From the NCBI RefSeq assembly GCF_017301735.1, contig NZ_CP071090.1, positions 1,550,001 through 1,614,000 on the forward strand: 64,000 nt of DNA. The letters are read 5' to 3'. A program made the translations under genes and the position numbers. This stretch comes from Pyxidicoccus parkwaysis (lineage in GTDB: Bacteria; Myxococcota; Myxococcia; Myxococcales; Myxococcaceae). Within the stretch, counting starts at the first letter, position 1; each line of letters begins with the position of its first letter. The notes under the pieces were generated by a model, which was not told the origin of the DNA, searched no databases, and saw only the letters and a program-made list of their open reading frames with translations. Positions 16,605 to 26,307 of this stretch are shown in pieces.

Positions 16605-17564
16605 TCATCCCCGCGCGGCAGGGCGCGCGTCGGAGAAGGCCAATTGCGGGAGCGAATCCGGGCGGTCCCACAGAGGGAAATGGCTGCATCCCTCCAACTG
16701 CACCACCTGGAGCCGGCCGCCCGCGCGCTGGGCGCTCTCCAGCATGGAATGTGTGTCGAGGACGCGGTCCTTGCCCGGCACGAGCACCGTCCCATGCTGC
16801 ACGTACTGGTACAGCGATGCATCGCGCGAGCGCATCCAGTCATCAATCCCTTGCAGGTTGGACACCATGGTGGCCACGCGTTTGGGATTGAAGGGGAAGG
16901 CCATGATGAGCTCGCGCTTGCGAGCATTCTCCAGCGGGCCCCACGCGCCACGGTTGCGCTGGGAGATGGGCTCGCGCCGCCACAGCGGCACCACGAAGGA
17001 CAGCAGCCAGAGCTGCACGGCCGTGCTGCTCACGTAGGGACGGGCCTGGGGAAGGACGGGGGCCTCCAGCACCACCTCCACGCGCTCGAATAAGTCCGGC
17101 CGCATCTTCGCGGCCTCCAGCACGACGGCGCCGCCGCGCGAGTGGCCATGGACGCGGATGTTGTCCGTGCGCGGCAGGTGCTCCAGCGCCTGCACCAGAA
17201 CGGCGGCGTCGTAGGGGATGGTGCCTTCGGGCTCCGTGGGCACCTTCACCCAGGGGGCGCTCTGGTAGCGCGGGCCGGTGATGGGCAGGTGGTAGTCGCA
17301 GCTCGTCAGCAGGATGAGCTGGATGGCCGGGTCGCTGTAGTAGTCCGTGAAGTAGCGCATGTCGGCCACGAAGCCGTGCATGCAGATGACGGTGGTGCGC
17401 GGGTGACGACTCCGGCGCTCGACGATGGCCGCCTTGCCCACCTGATAGACGTCTCCGTCGAAGGGCTCGCTCTTGCCGGGTGCGCACTCGCGGTGCAGCA
17501 GCCACTGCCTGAGGCCGAGCACGAGCACGACGAAGGCAACGAGGACTCCAAGGGCCAGGTACAT
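16605..17564 (-). CDS. Membrane-anchored alpha/beta hydrolase
   Basis: The 319-residue protein has an N-terminal hydrophobic helix (residues 2-20) and then an alpha/beta hydrolase domain. The CMHGF oxyanion-type motif and the nucleophile elbow GHSRGG are present; the late histidine in GCSHFPLW fits the triad. No specific substrate can be named; lipase or esterase activity is the family expectation. It lies 28 bases after the acyl-CoA dehydrogenase gene and may share its transcript. Confidence 0.85.
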   Translation of the reverse strand: MYLALGVLVAFVVLVLGLRQWLLHRECAPGKSEPFDGDVYQVGKAAIVERRSRHPRTTVICMHGFVADMRYFTDYYSDPAIQLILLTSCDYHLPITGPRYQSAPWVKVPTEPEGTIPYDAAVLVQALEHLPRTDNIRVHGHSRGGAVVLEAAKMRPDLFERVEVVLEAPVLPQARPYVSSTAVQLWLLSFVVPLWRREPISQRNRGAWGPLENARKRELIMAFPFNPKRVATMVSNLQGIDDWMRSRDASLYQYVQHGTVLVPGKDRVLDTHSMLESAQRAGGRLQVVQLEGCSHFPLWDRPDSLPQLAFSDARPAARG

Positions 17565-17592
17565 GGTTGCTCCCGGGGAGGGGATTGGGGGC

Positions 17593-18744
17593 TCACGCCA
17601 CCTCGCGCATCATGTTGCGCGCGATGACGATTTGCTGAATCTGGCTGGTGCCCTCGTAGAGACGGAACAGGCGCACGTCGCGGTAGAAGCGCTCGATTCC
17701 GTAGTCGGCGATGTACCCGGCCCCGCCAAAAATCTGCACGGCGCGGTCCGCCACGCGGCCCACCATCTCGCTCGCGAAGAGCTTGCAGCACGAGGCCTCG
17801 GTGCTGACGTTCTGTCCTTCGTCGCGCTTGCGAGCCGCGTCCAGCACCATGCAGCGGGCGGCGTAGGCCTCGGTGCGACTGTCGGCGAGCATGGCCTGGA
17901 TGAGCTGGAACTCGGCAATCGGCTTGCCGAACTGCTCGCGCTCCATGGCGTAGCGCAGGCTCTCGCGGATGAGGCGCTCGGCGACACCGACGCAGACGGC
18001 GGCGATGTGGAGCCGGCCGCGGTCCAACACCTTCATCGCCGTCTTGAAGCCCTGGCCCTCACGGCTGCCGAGCAACTGCGACGCGGGCACACGGCAGTCC
18101 TCGAACAGGACGTCCGCGGTGTGCGTGCCCTTCTGGCCCATCTTCTTGTCATGCGGGCCGATGAGCAGGCCCGGCGTGCCTGCCTCCACGAGGAAGGCGG
18201 AGATGCCATTCGCGCCCTTGTCCTCGGGATTGGTGCGCGCCATCACCGTGAAGAGGCCGGCCTCCGGCGCGTTGGTGATGAAGCGCTTGGTGCCGTTGAG
18301 CACGTACACGTCACCCTCGCGGCGCGCGGTAGTGCGCAGCGAGGACGCGTCCGAGCCGGCGTTGGGCTCGGTGAGCGCGAAGGCGCCGACGATTTCTCCC
18401 GAGGCCAGCCGGGGCAGGTACTTCTCCTTCTGCTCGTCGGTGCCGTCCAGGATGATGCCCTGCGAGCCGATGCCGTTGTTGGTGCCGATGAGCGAGCGGA
18501 ACGCGGGCGACGTCTGGCCGAGCACGAAGGCCACCTGCACCTCCTGGCTCATGTTGAGGCCGATGCCGCCGTACTCCACCGGCGTGGACAGGCCGAAGAG
18601 GCCCAGCCCGCGCATCTCCTCCACGAGCTCTGGTGGAATGGCGTCCTCGTCCGCGACGCGGTGCTCGTTGGGCACCAGCCGCTCCTTCACGAAGCGCTCC
18701 AACGTGGCGAGGAGCTGGGCCAGGGTGTCTTCATCACAAGCCAT
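17593..18744 (-). CDS. Acyl-CoA dehydrogenase
   Basis: The 383-residue flavoenzyme has the family blocks FALTEPNAGSD (FAD/substrate), GTKRFITNA, and the C-terminal RLYEGTSQIQQIVIAR that carries the catalytic glutamate. It introduces an alpha-beta double bond into an acyl-CoA and passes electrons to ETF. Chain-length preference is not visible. It is co-directional with and 17 bases after the IclR regulator, opposite to the glutaryl-CoA genes, so it probably belongs to the same acyl-CoA catabolic island. Confidence 0.93.
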   Translation of the reverse strand: MACDEDTLAQLLATLERFVKERLVPNEHRVADEDAIPPELVEEMRGLGLFGLSTPVEYGGIGLNMSQEVQVAFVLGQTSPAFRSLIGTNNGIGSQGIILDGTDEQKEKYLPRLASGEIVGAFALTEPNAGSDASSLRTTARREGDVYVLNGTKRFITNAPEAGLFTVMARTNPEDKGANGISAFLVEAGTPGLLIGPHDKKMGQKGTHTADVLFEDCRVPASQLLGSREGQGFKTAMKVLDRGRLHIAAVCVGVAERLIRESLRYAMEREQFGKPIAEFQLIQAMLADSRTEAYAARCMVLDAARKRDEGQNVSTEASCCKLFASEMVGRVADRAVQIFGGAGYIADYGIERFYRDVRLFRLYEGTSQIQQIVIARNMMREVA

Positions 18745-18761
18745 GATGGCGATGTCCCTCT

Positions 18762-19619
18762 TCAGCGGCGCATCAGGGCCGCTTCGACGTTGCGAACCAG
18801 GTTCACCAGGCGCGGCCCCAGGTCGAGCAGCAGCCGCTGGCGCGGCATCAGGAACGACGGGCCTCCGCAGTTGAAGGCGAGGATGCCGCTGCCGTCCGGG
18901 GGGATGAAGGGCACTCCCACCGCGTTGACGTCGCGGTCCCAGTCTCCAACGGAGAGGGTGAAGCCGTACGTCTGGTAGTCCGAGAGGGCCTGCTCGATGC
19001 CGGCGCGGATGCGGGGCCAGTTGTCGCCCTCGCGCTTGGCCATGTGCTCCATGAAGTAGTTGCGCTCCGGCTCGGGCAGCGCGGCGAGCAGCGCGCGTCC
19101 CATGGCCGTGGTGGCCAGCGGCAGCCGTGAGCCGATGTCCAGCCGCAGCGTCACCGCGGCGGTGGAGCGACAGTGCTCGACGTAGACGACGTTGAGCCTG
19201 TCGCGCGACCCCAGCGACACCGGCACGTTGGCGTAGTCCGCGAGCTCCTGCATCAGCGGCCGCGCCACGTCACGCACGCCCATGTTGGAGAGCGCCGCGA
19301 AGCCGAGCGCCAGCACCCGCGTGCCGAGCTGGTACTTCCCCAGCCGCTCCGAATACGTGAGGTAGCCCAGCCGCGTCAGCGTGTGCGTCAGCCGGGAGAT
19401 GGTTGGCTTGGGCAGGCCCGTGCTCGCCGCCAGCTCCTGGTTGCCCAGCATCGGCCGTTGCGGCGTGAAGGCGCGCAGGATTTCCAACCCGCGAGCCAGC
19501 GCCGTCACGAACTGCCTGTCCTTCACCTCCTCGTCGCCGTCGCCGAGCAGCTCCAGCGACTCCATGGAGGTGATTCCGGTGTCGTTCGTGGGCGCGTACG
19601 AGACAGAGGGCCGGGTCAT
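18762..19619 (-). CDS. IclR-family regulator (PcaR/PobR-like)
   Basis: The 285-residue regulator has an N-terminal winged helix beginning FVTALARGLEILRAF, a phrase typical of PcaR/PcaU/PobR regulators, with recognition text GLPKPTISRLTHTL. A C-terminal IclR effector domain follows, with TAMGRALLAALP and a GVPF...ILAFNCGGP segment. These regulators respond to aromatic or acyl intermediates such as 3-oxoadipate. The ATG follows AGGA by about six bases. It faces the hydroxyacyl-CoA dehydrogenase gene across an operator-like repeat, so it probably controls both directions. Confidence 0.88.
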   Translation of the reverse strand: MTRPSVSYAPTNDTGITSMESLELLGDGDEEVKDRQFVTALARGLEILRAFTPQRPMLGNQELAASTGLPKPTISRLTHTLTRLGYLTYSERLGKYQLGTRVLALGFAALSNMGVRDVARPLMQELADYANVPVSLGSRDRLNVVYVEHCRSTAAVTLRLDIGSRLPLATTAMGRALLAALPEPERNYFMEHMAKREGDNWPRIRAGIEQALSDYQTYGFTLSVGDWDRDVNAVGVPFIPPDGSGILAFNCGGPSFLMPRQRLLLDLGPRLVNLVRNVEAALMRR

Positions 19620-19683
19620 GGCAGTCCTGAAAGAGTGGGATTGCAAGGACAGTAGACAATCGGTAGATAGGGGGCAAGGTTTT

Positions 19684-19711
19684 GCGAAATTGAATTTCGC
19701 ACAGCGAAATT
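19684..19711. promoter_or_regulatory. Candidate IclR operator: perfect palindrome plus direct repeat
   Basis: GCGAAATT-G-AATTTCGC (19684-19700) is a perfect palindrome, and a third GCGAAATT follows at 19704-19711 on the same helical face, 20 bases from the first. This palindrome-plus-direct-repeat layout resembles the three-repeat operators described for PcaU/PobR-type regulators. It sits between the IclR gene and the catabolic operon. GGTTTTG and CAAAACC flank it. Confidence 0.65.
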
Positions 19712-19752
19712 AGTCAAAACCAGAAATTGCAGATGCGACGAGGGAGGCGGAC

Positions 19753-21276
19753 GTGCTGGATGTGAATCAGCCCGGGCTCGTGCTCGGCATCGTGGGCACG
19801 GGGACGATGGGCCGGGGCATCGCCCAGATTGCGGCGCAGTCGGGCATCACCGTGCGTCTGTTCGACTCGCGTCCGCAGGCCGCGGAAGAGGCGCGCGCCA
19901 ACGTGGGCGCGATGTTGGAGTCGCTCGCGGCCAAGGGCCGCATGTCCGTGGACGAGGCCCGCGCCGCGACGCTGCGCCTTCAGCCCGTTCAATCAGAAGC
20001 GGAGCTCGCCGGCTGCCACGTGGTGGTGGAGGCCATCGTCGAGGACGTGAAGGCGAAGCAGTCGCTCTTCGCGCGGCTGGAGGGAATCGTCGGGCCGGAC
20101 TGCTTGCTGGCCACCAACACGTCATCGCTCTCCGTCACGGCCATTGCCGCCGGGTGCGAGCGTCCGGGCCGCGTGGGCGGTTTCCACTTCTTCAACCCGG
20201 TGCCACTGATGAAGGTGGTGGAGGTCATCGACGGCGCGCGCACGGAGGCGTGGGTGTCCCCGGCGCTCGTCGCGCTCGCGAAGCGCATGGGCCACCGGCC
20301 AGTGCGTGCGGCGGACACGCCGGGCTTCATCGTCAACCACGCGGGCCGGGGCTTCGGCACGGAGGCGCTGCGCATTCTTCAGGAGGGCATCGCCTCGTTC
20401 GACGAGGTGGACCGCATCCTCCGCGAGGCCGCGGGCTTCCGCATGGGCCCGTTCGAGTTGCTCGACCTCACCGGGCTCGACGTGTCGCATCCGGTGATGG
20501 AGTCCGTCTACGAGCAGTTCTACCAGGAGCCCCGCTTTCGCCCGTCGTACCTGCTGCGGCAGCGGCTCGCGGCGGGGCTGCTCGGGCGCAAGGTGGGGCA
20601 TGGCTTCTACTCGCACGAGGGTGGCAAGCAGCAGCCGGTGTCCACGCCCGCCGTGCCTCACGGCGAGCGCCGTCCCGTCTGGGTGAGCGCGGACGAGACG
20701 GGCTGGAGGGATGCGCTGCGCAACATCGTGACGGCCGCGGGCTGGACGTGGGACGAAGGACAGCGGCCGAGCGCCGAGTCCCTGTGCCTCGTCGCGCCGC
20801 TCGGACGTGACGCCACCACCACGGCGCTGGCGCTGGGCGTGGACCCGGAGCGCACGGTGGCGGTGGACCTGCTCTTTGGTCCGGAGCGGCGGCGCACGGC
20901 GATGACGACGCCGGTGACGCGGCCCGCGTTCCTGGACTCGGCGCTGACGCTGCTCGCGGCGGATGGCACGGCGGTGTCTCGCATCCACGACAGCGCGGGC
21001 TTCGTCGCGCAGCGCGTGCTGGCCACCATCGTCAACATCGCCTGCGACATCGCTCAGCAGCGCATCGCCAGCCCGGAGGATATCGACGCCGCCGTCACGC
21101 TGGGCCTCGGCTATCCGAAGGGCCCGCTGGCCTGGGGCGACGCGCTGGGGCCGGGGCGCGTGCTGAAGACGCTGGAGGCGCTGCACATCGCCACGGGAGA
21201 CCCGCGCTACCGCGCCAGCCCGTGGCTCTCCCGCCGGGCGCGGCTCGGCGTGTCTCTGCTCACTTCGGAAGGATGA
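19753..21276 (+). CDS. 3-hydroxyacyl-CoA dehydrogenase (PaaH/PaaC-type, two C-terminal domains)
   Basis: The 507-residue enzyme oxidises a 3-hydroxyacyl-CoA to the 3-oxo form with NAD. The N-terminus has the Rossmann motif GTGTMGRGIAQIAA, followed by FHFFNPVPLMKVVEV with the catalytic histidine. Two 3HCDH C-terminal domains follow, one with TPGFIVNHAGR and a second from about residue 400 with SAGFVAQRVLA. The double layout and length match PaaH-type enzymes of phenylacetate degradation. With GcdH downstream, 3-hydroxybutyryl-CoA is also a likely substrate. GTG start after GGGAGG. It is the first gene of a five-gene operon. Confidence 0.93.
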   Translation: MLDVNQPGLVLGIVGTGTMGRGIAQIAAQSGITVRLFDSRPQAAEEARANVGAMLESLAAKGRMSVDEARAATLRLQPVQSEAELAGCHVVVEAIVEDVKAKQSLFARLEGIVGPDCLLATNTSSLSVTAIAAGCERPGRVGGFHFFNPVPLMKVVEVIDGARTEAWVSPALVALAKRMGHRPVRAADTPGFIVNHAGRGFGTEALRILQEGIASFDEVDRILREAAGFRMGPFELLDLTGLDVSHPVMESVYEQFYQEPRFRPSYLLRQRLAAGLLGRKVGHGFYSHEGGKQQPVSTPAVPHGERRPVWVSADETGWRDALRNIVTAAGWTWDEGQRPSAESLCLVAPLGRDATTTALALGVDPERTVAVDLLFGPERRRTAMTTPVTRPAFLDSALTLLAADGTAVSRIHDSAGFVAQRVLATIVNIACDIAQQRIASPEDIDAAVTLGLGYPKGPLAWGDALGPGRVLKTLEALHIATGDPRYRASPWLSRRARLGVSLLTSEG

Positions 21277-21281
21277 ATTCC

Positions 21282-22487
21282 ATGAGCCGCATGAGTGCCT
21301 ATGTCTATGACGGCCTGCGCACGCCGTTCGGCCGCCACGCTGGTGCGCTAGCCCCGGTGCGCCCCGATGACCTGCTCGCCGGAGTCATCCGCGCGCTGGT
21401 AGCTCGAGGCCCCTTCGAGGCGCACGAGGTGGAGGACGTCATCGCCGGCTGCACCAATCAAGCGGGCGAGGACAGCCGCAACGTGGCCCGCCATGCCGCG
21501 CTGCTCGCGGGGCTGCCCATCGAAGTCGCGGGCCTGACGGTGAATCGCCTGTGCGGCAGTGGCCTGGCCGCGGTGATTGACGCGGCACGCGCCGCCACGG
21601 TGGGGCAGGGGCAGCTCTTCGTCGCGGGAGGAGTGGAGAGCATGAGCCGCGCGCCCTTCGCGCTGGCCAAGGCCGAGTCCGCCTTCAGTCGCGACGCGCG
21701 CATCTACGACACGACGATGGGCGCACGCTTCCCCAACCCACGCCTCGTCGCGGGCTTCGGCGAAGACACCATGCCGGAGACGGCGGACAACATCGCGCAC
21801 GACTTGAGCATCGGCCGCGAGGCGAGCGACCGCTTCGCGCTGGCCTCGCAGCAGAAGTACGCCGCCGCGCAGAAGGCGGGCTTCTTCGCTGGCGAGCTGC
21901 TGCCGGTGGAGCTTCCGGGCCGCAAGGGCGCCGTCACCACGGTGGCGGTGGACGAGCATCCGCGCTCGGACACCACGCTCGACAAGCTGGCCGCGCTCAA
22001 GCCTCTCCAGCCGGACGGCGTCGTCACCGCGGGCAACGCTTCGGGCATCAACGACGGAGCCGCCGCACTGCTGATTGGCACGCTGGGCGTGGGCGAGAAG
22101 GCCGGGTGCAAGCCGCTGGCGCGAATCCTCTCCGCGGCCGTGGCCGGCGTGCCTCCGCGCACCATGGGGCTGGGGCCGGTGCCCGCTTCGCGCAAGGCGC
22201 TGGAGCGGGCTGGGCTGACGCTCGCGGACATGGACGTCATCGAAATCAACGAGGCCTTCGCCGTGCAGGTGCTGGGCTGCCTCAAGCTGTTGGAGCTGGC
22301 CGAGGATGACAGCCGCGTGAATCCGAATGGCGGTGCCATCGCAGTGGGTCATCCGCTGGGAGCGTCGGGTGCGCGGCTGGCGCTGACGGCCGCGCGGCAG
22401 CTTCAAGTCGGTGGAGGGCGCTACGCGCTCGTCACCATGTGCATCGGCGTGGGGCAGGGTATCGCCGCCATCTTGGAGAAGGTCTGA
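21282..22487 (+). CDS. Acetyl-CoA acyltransferase (thiolase)
   Basis: The 401-residue thiolase has the nucleophilic cysteine C91 in NRLCGSG, the ESMSRAPF block, the NEAFAVQ motif, [10 protein letters not shown] histidine and the final cysteine in CIGVGQG. It cleaves acetoacetyl-CoA or 3-oxoadipyl-CoA with CoA. The closest named functions from memory are PcaF/PaaJ and acetyl-CoA acetyltransferase; sequence alone does not decide. The ATG chosen is eight bases after AAGGA; an ATG that overlaps the upstream stop is also in frame. Confidence 0.93.
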   Translation: MSRMSAYVYDGLRTPFGRHAGALAPVRPDDLLAGVIRALVARGPFEAHEVEDVIAGCTNQAGEDSRNVARHAALLAGLPIEVAGLTVNRLCGSGLAAVIDAARAATVGQGQLFVAGGVESMSRAPFALAKAESAFSRDARIYDTTMGARFPNPRLVAGFGEDTMPETADNIAHDLSIGREASDRFALASQQKYAAAQKAGFFAGELLPVELPGRKGAVTTVAVDEHPRSDTTLDKLAALKPLQPDGVVTAGNASGINDGAAALLIGTLGVGEKAGCKPLARILSAAVAGVPPRTMGLGPVPASRKALERAGLTLADMDVIEINEAFAVQVLGCLKLLELAEDDSRVNPNGGAIAVGHPLGASGARLALTAARQLQVGGGRYALVTMCIGVGQGIAAILEKV

Positions 22488-22492
22488 ACCTC

Positions 22493-23674
22493 ATGAGCCA
22501 GCGCGCATCATTCCGTTGGGAAGATCCGTTCCTCCTCGAAGAGGAGCTGAAGGAGGAGGAGCGGCTGCTGCGCGACACCGCGCACAACTACTGCCAGAAG
22601 CAGCTCATGCCGCGCGTCCTCGAGGCCAACCGCCACGAGGTGTTCCACCGCGAAATCATGAACGAGATGGGGAGCCTCGGCATGCTGGGCTCCACGCTGC
22701 CTCACGAGTACGGCGGGGCCGGCGCTTCGTACGTGGCCTATGGCCTGCTCGCGCGCGAGGTTGAGCGCGTGGACTCCGGCTACCGCTCCGCCATGAGCGT
22801 GCAGTCCTCGCTCGTCATGTATCCCATCTACGCGTATGGCTCGGAGGAGCAGCGCCGGAAGTACCTGCCGGGGCTGGCGAAGGGCGAGCTCGTCGGCTGC
22901 TTCGGGCTGACGGAGCCGGATGCGGGCTCGGACCCGGGCTCCATGCGCAGCCGCGCGCGGAAGACGCCCGGGGGCTACCTCCTCTCCGGCACCAAGCAGT
23001 GGATTACCAACTCGCCCATCGCGGACGTCTTCGTCGTCTGGGCGAAGGATGAACAGGACGAGATTCGCGGCTTCGTGCTGGAGAAGGGCATGAAGGGGCT
23101 CACCGCGCCGAAGATTGAGGGCAAGTTCTCGCTTCGTGCCTCGGTGACGGGCGGTATCGCCATGGACGACGTGTTCGTCCCCGAGGAGAACCTGCTCGCG
23201 GGCGTGAAGGGGCTGAAGGGGCCCTTCGGCTGTCTCAACAACGCGCGCTACGGCATCTCCTGGGGCGCCATGGGCGCGGCGGAGTTCTGCTGGCACACGG
23301 CGCGCGCGTACACGCTGGAGCGGCAGATGTTCGGCCGGCCGCTGGCCGCCACGCAGCTCATCCAGAAGAAGCTGGCGGACATGCAGACGGAAATCACGCT
23401 GGGGCTGACGGCGGCGCTCCGGCTGGGCCGCATGAAGGACGCGGAGAAGGCCGCGCCCGAGGCCATCTCCCTGCTCAAGCGCAACAACTGCGGCAAGGCG
23501 CTGGATATCGCGCGCATGGCCCGCGACATGCTGGGCGGCAACGGAATCGCGGACGAGTACCACGTCATCCGTCACGTGATGAACCTGGAAGCGGTGAACA
23601 CCTACGAGGGCACGCACGATGTCCACGCGCTCATCCTCGGGCGCGCGCAGACGGGCATCCAGGCCTTCAGTTGA
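22493..23674 (+). CDS. gcdH: Glutaryl-CoA dehydrogenase
   Basis: GcdH oxidises and decarboxylates glutaryl-CoA to crotonyl-CoA, passing electrons to ETF. The identification is strong: [48 protein letters not shown], an [13 protein letters not shown] block and [17 protein letters not shown] with the catalytic glutamate all follow the family in order. At 393 residues it is full length. Crotonyl-CoA would feed hydratase (not present here), the dehydrogenase and the thiolase upstream. It shares the operon with those genes. Confidence 0.95.
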   Translation: MSQRASFRWEDPFLLEEELKEEERLLRDTAHNYCQKQLMPRVLEANRHEVFHREIMNEMGSLGMLGSTLPHEYGGAGASYVAYGLLAREVERVDSGYRSAMSVQSSLVMYPIYAYGSEEQRRKYLPGLAKGELVGCFGLTEPDAGSDPGSMRSRARKTPGGYLLSGTKQWITNSPIADVFVVWAKDEQDEIRGFVLEKGMKGLTAPKIEGKFSLRASVTGGIAMDDVFVPEENLLAGVKGLKGPFGCLNNARYGISWGAMGAAEFCWHTARAYTLERQMFGRPLAATQLIQKKLADMQTEITLGLTAALRLGRMKDAEKAAPEAISLLKRNNCGKALDIARMARDMLGGNGIADEYHVIRHVMNLEAVNTYEGTHDVHALILGRAQTGIQAFS

Positions 23675-23690
23675 GACGCGGGAGACGACC

Positions 23691-25109
23691 ATGCACGGCT
23701 TCGACAAGCTGTACATCCACGGTGTCTGGACGCCCTCGCGAGGCGGGGGCCATATCGACGTGTTCAGCGCCTCCACCGAGGAGGTGATGGGGCGCATCCC
23801 CGAGGGCACGGCGGAAGACGTGGACCTCGCGGTGAAGGCCGCGCGCGCCGCCTTCGAGTCCTGGTCCATGCGCCCCGCCTCCGAGCGGGCACACTTCCTC
23901 CAGCGGATTCACGACGGCCTGACGGCGCGGCAGGACGACCTGGCCCGGACGATTACCGGCGAGGTGGGCATGCCCCTGGGCCTGGCGAAGCCCATCCAGG
24001 TGGGCACACCCATCACCGTGACGGCCAGCTACGTGAAGCTGCTCCAGGAGTTCAGCTTCGAGGAGCAGGTGGGCAACTCGCTCGTCGTGCGCGAGCCGGT
24101 GGGCGTGGTGGCCTGCATCACCCCGTGGAACTACCCGCTGCACCAAATCATCGCCAAGGTGGTGCCGGCCCTGGCGGCGGGCTGCACGGTGGTGCTGAAG
24201 CCCAGCGAGGTGGCTCCGCTCAACGCCTTCCTCCTCGCGGAGGTGATTCATGAGGCGGGTGTTCCGGCGGGCGTCTTCAACCTCGTCTCCGGTACGGGCC
24301 CCGTGGTGGGCGAGGCGCTCGTCCGGCACCCCGACGTGGACATGGTCTCCTTCACAGGCTCCACGCGCGCGGGGCGCCGCATCTCCGAGGTGGCCGCCGC
24401 CACCATCAAGCGCGTGGCGCTGGAATTGGGTGGCAAGTCGGCGGCCATCGTCCTCGACGATGCGAATCTCAAGAACGTCGTGAAGCGGGTGGTGGGCAAC
24501 TGCTTCCTCAACTCGGGACAGACGTGCTCGGCGCACACGCGCATGTTGGTGCCGCGCGCCATGCATGAGGAGGCAGCGCGGCTCGCGGCCGAGGTGGCCG
24601 CCAGCTTCACCGTGGGAGACCCGTTCAAGGGCGAGGCGAAGCTCGGGCCCCTCATCTCCGACACACAGCGAAGGCGCGTGCGCGAGTACATCCAGCAGGG
24701 CGTGCGCGAGGGCGCGAAGCTCGTCGCGGGCGGAGCCGAGGCTCCCGAGGGACTCGCGAAGGGCTACTACGTGAAGCCCACCGTCTTCGCGGGCGTCACT
24801 CCGGAGATGACGATTGCACAGGAGGAGATCTTCGGGCCCGTGCTCGTCGTCATGCCGTACGAGGACGAGGATGACGCCATCCGCATCGCCAACGGCACCA
24901 TCTACGGCCTGTCGGGCGCGGTCTGGTCCAACGACGTGGAGCGCGCGAAGCGCGTGGCCCGGCGCATGCGCACCGGCCAGGTGGACATCAACGGCGGCAG
25001 GTTCAACCCGCTGGCTCCGTTCGGCGGCTACCGTCAGTCCGGGCACGGCCGTGAGTTCGGCAGGTACGGGCTGGAGGAGTTCCTGGAGCACAAGGCGATG
25101 CAGCTCTGA
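23691..25109 (+). CDS. NAD(P)-dependent aldehyde dehydrogenase
   Basis: The 472-residue enzyme has [10 protein letters not shown], the [10 protein letters not shown] nucleotide region, the catalytic glutamate in LELGGKSA and the catalytic cysteine in NSGQTCSAH. Its substrate is not evident; it resembles the broad amino-/succinate-semialdehyde group. In this operon, downstream of GcdH and upstream of an alcohol dehydrogenase, oxidation of a short semialdehyde towards glutarate is attractive, but that is inference. The start lies 16 bases after gcdH. Confidence 0.9.
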   Translation: MHGFDKLYIHGVWTPSRGGGHIDVFSASTEEVMGRIPEGTAEDVDLAVKAARAAFESWSMRPASERAHFLQRIHDGLTARQDDLARTITGEVGMPLGLAKPIQVGTPITVTASYVKLLQEFSFEEQVGNSLVVREPVGVVACITPWNYPLHQIIAKVVPALAAGCTVVLKPSEVAPLNAFLLAEVIHEAGVPAGVFNLVSGTGPVVGEALVRHPDVDMVSFTGSTRAGRRISEVAAATIKRVALELGGKSAAIVLDDANLKNVVKRVVGNCFLNSGQTCSAHTRMLVPRAMHEEAARLAAEVAASFTVGDPFKGEAKLGPLISDTQRRRVREYIQQGVREGAKLVAGGAEAPEGLAKGYYVKPTVFAGVTPEMTIAQEEIFGPVLVVMPYEDEDDAIRIANGTIYGLSGAVWSNDVERAKRVARRMRTGQVDINGGRFNPLAPFGGYRQSGHGREFGRYGLEEFLEHKAMQL

Positions 25110-25150
25110 GGTTTCACTCGCTGTTCCTCAATGCACTGGAGCGAGCCACC

Positions 25151-26245
25151 ATGAAGGCTGCTGTGTGTTTCGAGAAGGACAAGCTGACCATCGACGACAT
25201 CCACTTCGATGCGCCCCGAGCGCAGGAAGTTCTCGTCCGCATGGTGGCATGTGGCGTGTGTCACACGGACCTGTCGGTGCTGAACGGCACGGTGAAGATG
25301 AAGCTGCCGTGCGTGCTGGGCCACGAGGGCGCGGGCCTCGTCGAAGAAGTCGGCGAGGGCGTCACGCACGTGAAGAAGGGCGACAAGGTCGTCCTCTCGT
25401 GGGTGGCCCAGTGCGGTGAGTGCTACTACTGCCGCATCCAGCGACCGAATCTGTGCGTGCTCGGGGAGAAGATCAACGCGGGCAACCGGATGCCGGACGG
25501 CAGCACGCGGCTGCACAAGGACGACACGGACCTGAATGTCTTCTCCGCGCTGGGGGCGCTGTCGGAGTACGCCGTCGTCCCCGCGCGCGCGGCGGTGAAG
25601 CTGCCGTCCGACGCGCCACTGGACAAGGCTGCGCTGATTGGCTGCGCGGTGACGACGGGCGTGGGCGCGGTGCTCAACACGGCGGAGATGCCGCGCGGTG
25701 CGACGGTGGCGGTGTTCGGCGCGGGCGGCGTGGGGCTGAACATCATCCAGGGCGCGGTGATTGCCGGAGCGGAGCGCATCATCGCGGTGGACGTCCACCC
25801 GAAGAAGCTGGAGCTGGCGAAGGTCTTCGGCGCGACGGACGTGGTGGACGCGAAGGCCGGAGACCCGGTGGCGGCCATCCGCGAGCTGACGCAGGGGCGC
25901 GGCGCGGACTACGCCTACGAGGCCGTGGGCCGCAAGGAGACGATTGAGCAGGCCTATATGTGCACGCGCAAGGCGGGCACCTGTGTCGTCGTCGGCGTGG
26001 GGAGCGTGAAGGAGTCCATCAGCCTGAACGTCTTCGTGCTGCCCCTCTTCGAGAAGCGGCTGCTCGGCTCATGGTTCGGCACGGCGGACGTCCATCGCGA
26101 CATGCCCCGGCTGCTGGACCTCTACACGCAGGGGAAGCTCAAGCTCGATGAGCTGGTGACGACGACGTACAAGCTCGACCAGCTCGACGCGGCCTTCACG
26201 GACATGAAGAACGGAGTGAATGCCCGCGGCGTCGTGCTCTTCTGA
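25151..26245 (+). CDS. Zinc-dependent alcohol dehydrogenase (MDR class)
   Basis: The 364-residue enzyme has the catalytic zinc site CGVCHTD and GHEGAG, and the four structural-zinc cysteines in CGECYYCRIQRPNLC. The NAD fold has GAGGVGLN. It is of the class III/NDMA-dependent size class. It probably converts the alcohol that feeds the aldehyde dehydrogenase upstream; substrate unknown. It is the last gene of the operon and is followed by a hairpin. Confidence 0.9.
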   Translation: MKAAVCFEKDKLTIDDIHFDAPRAQEVLVRMVACGVCHTDLSVLNGTVKMKLPCVLGHEGAGLVEEVGEGVTHVKKGDKVVLSWVAQCGECYYCRIQRPNLCVLGEKINAGNRMPDGSTRLHKDDTDLNVFSALGALSEYAVVPARAAVKLPSDAPLDKAALIGCAVTTGVGAVLNTAEMPRGATVAVFGAGGVGLNIIQGAVIAGAERIIAVDVHPKKLELAKVFGATDVVDAKAGDPVAAIRELTQGRGADYAYEAVGRKETIEQAYMCTRKAGTCVVVGVGSVKESISLNVFVLPLFEKRLLGSWFGTADVHRDMPRLLDLYTQGKLKLDELVTTTYKLDQLDAAFTDMKNGVNARGVVLF

Positions 26246-26269
26246 AGCGCGGGTGCTGGGCCGCGGAGG

Positions 26270-26290
26270 GCGGCGCGAGGTCCGCGCCGC
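26270..26290. terminator. Hairpin between convergent genes
   Basis: GCGGCGCG and CGCGCCGC form a perfect eight-base stem around AGGTC, 25 bases after the alcohol dehydrogenase stop and before the end of the GST gene. No T-tract. Confidence 0.4.
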
Positions 26291-26307
26291 TCCCCGTGGG
26301 CGGTGGC

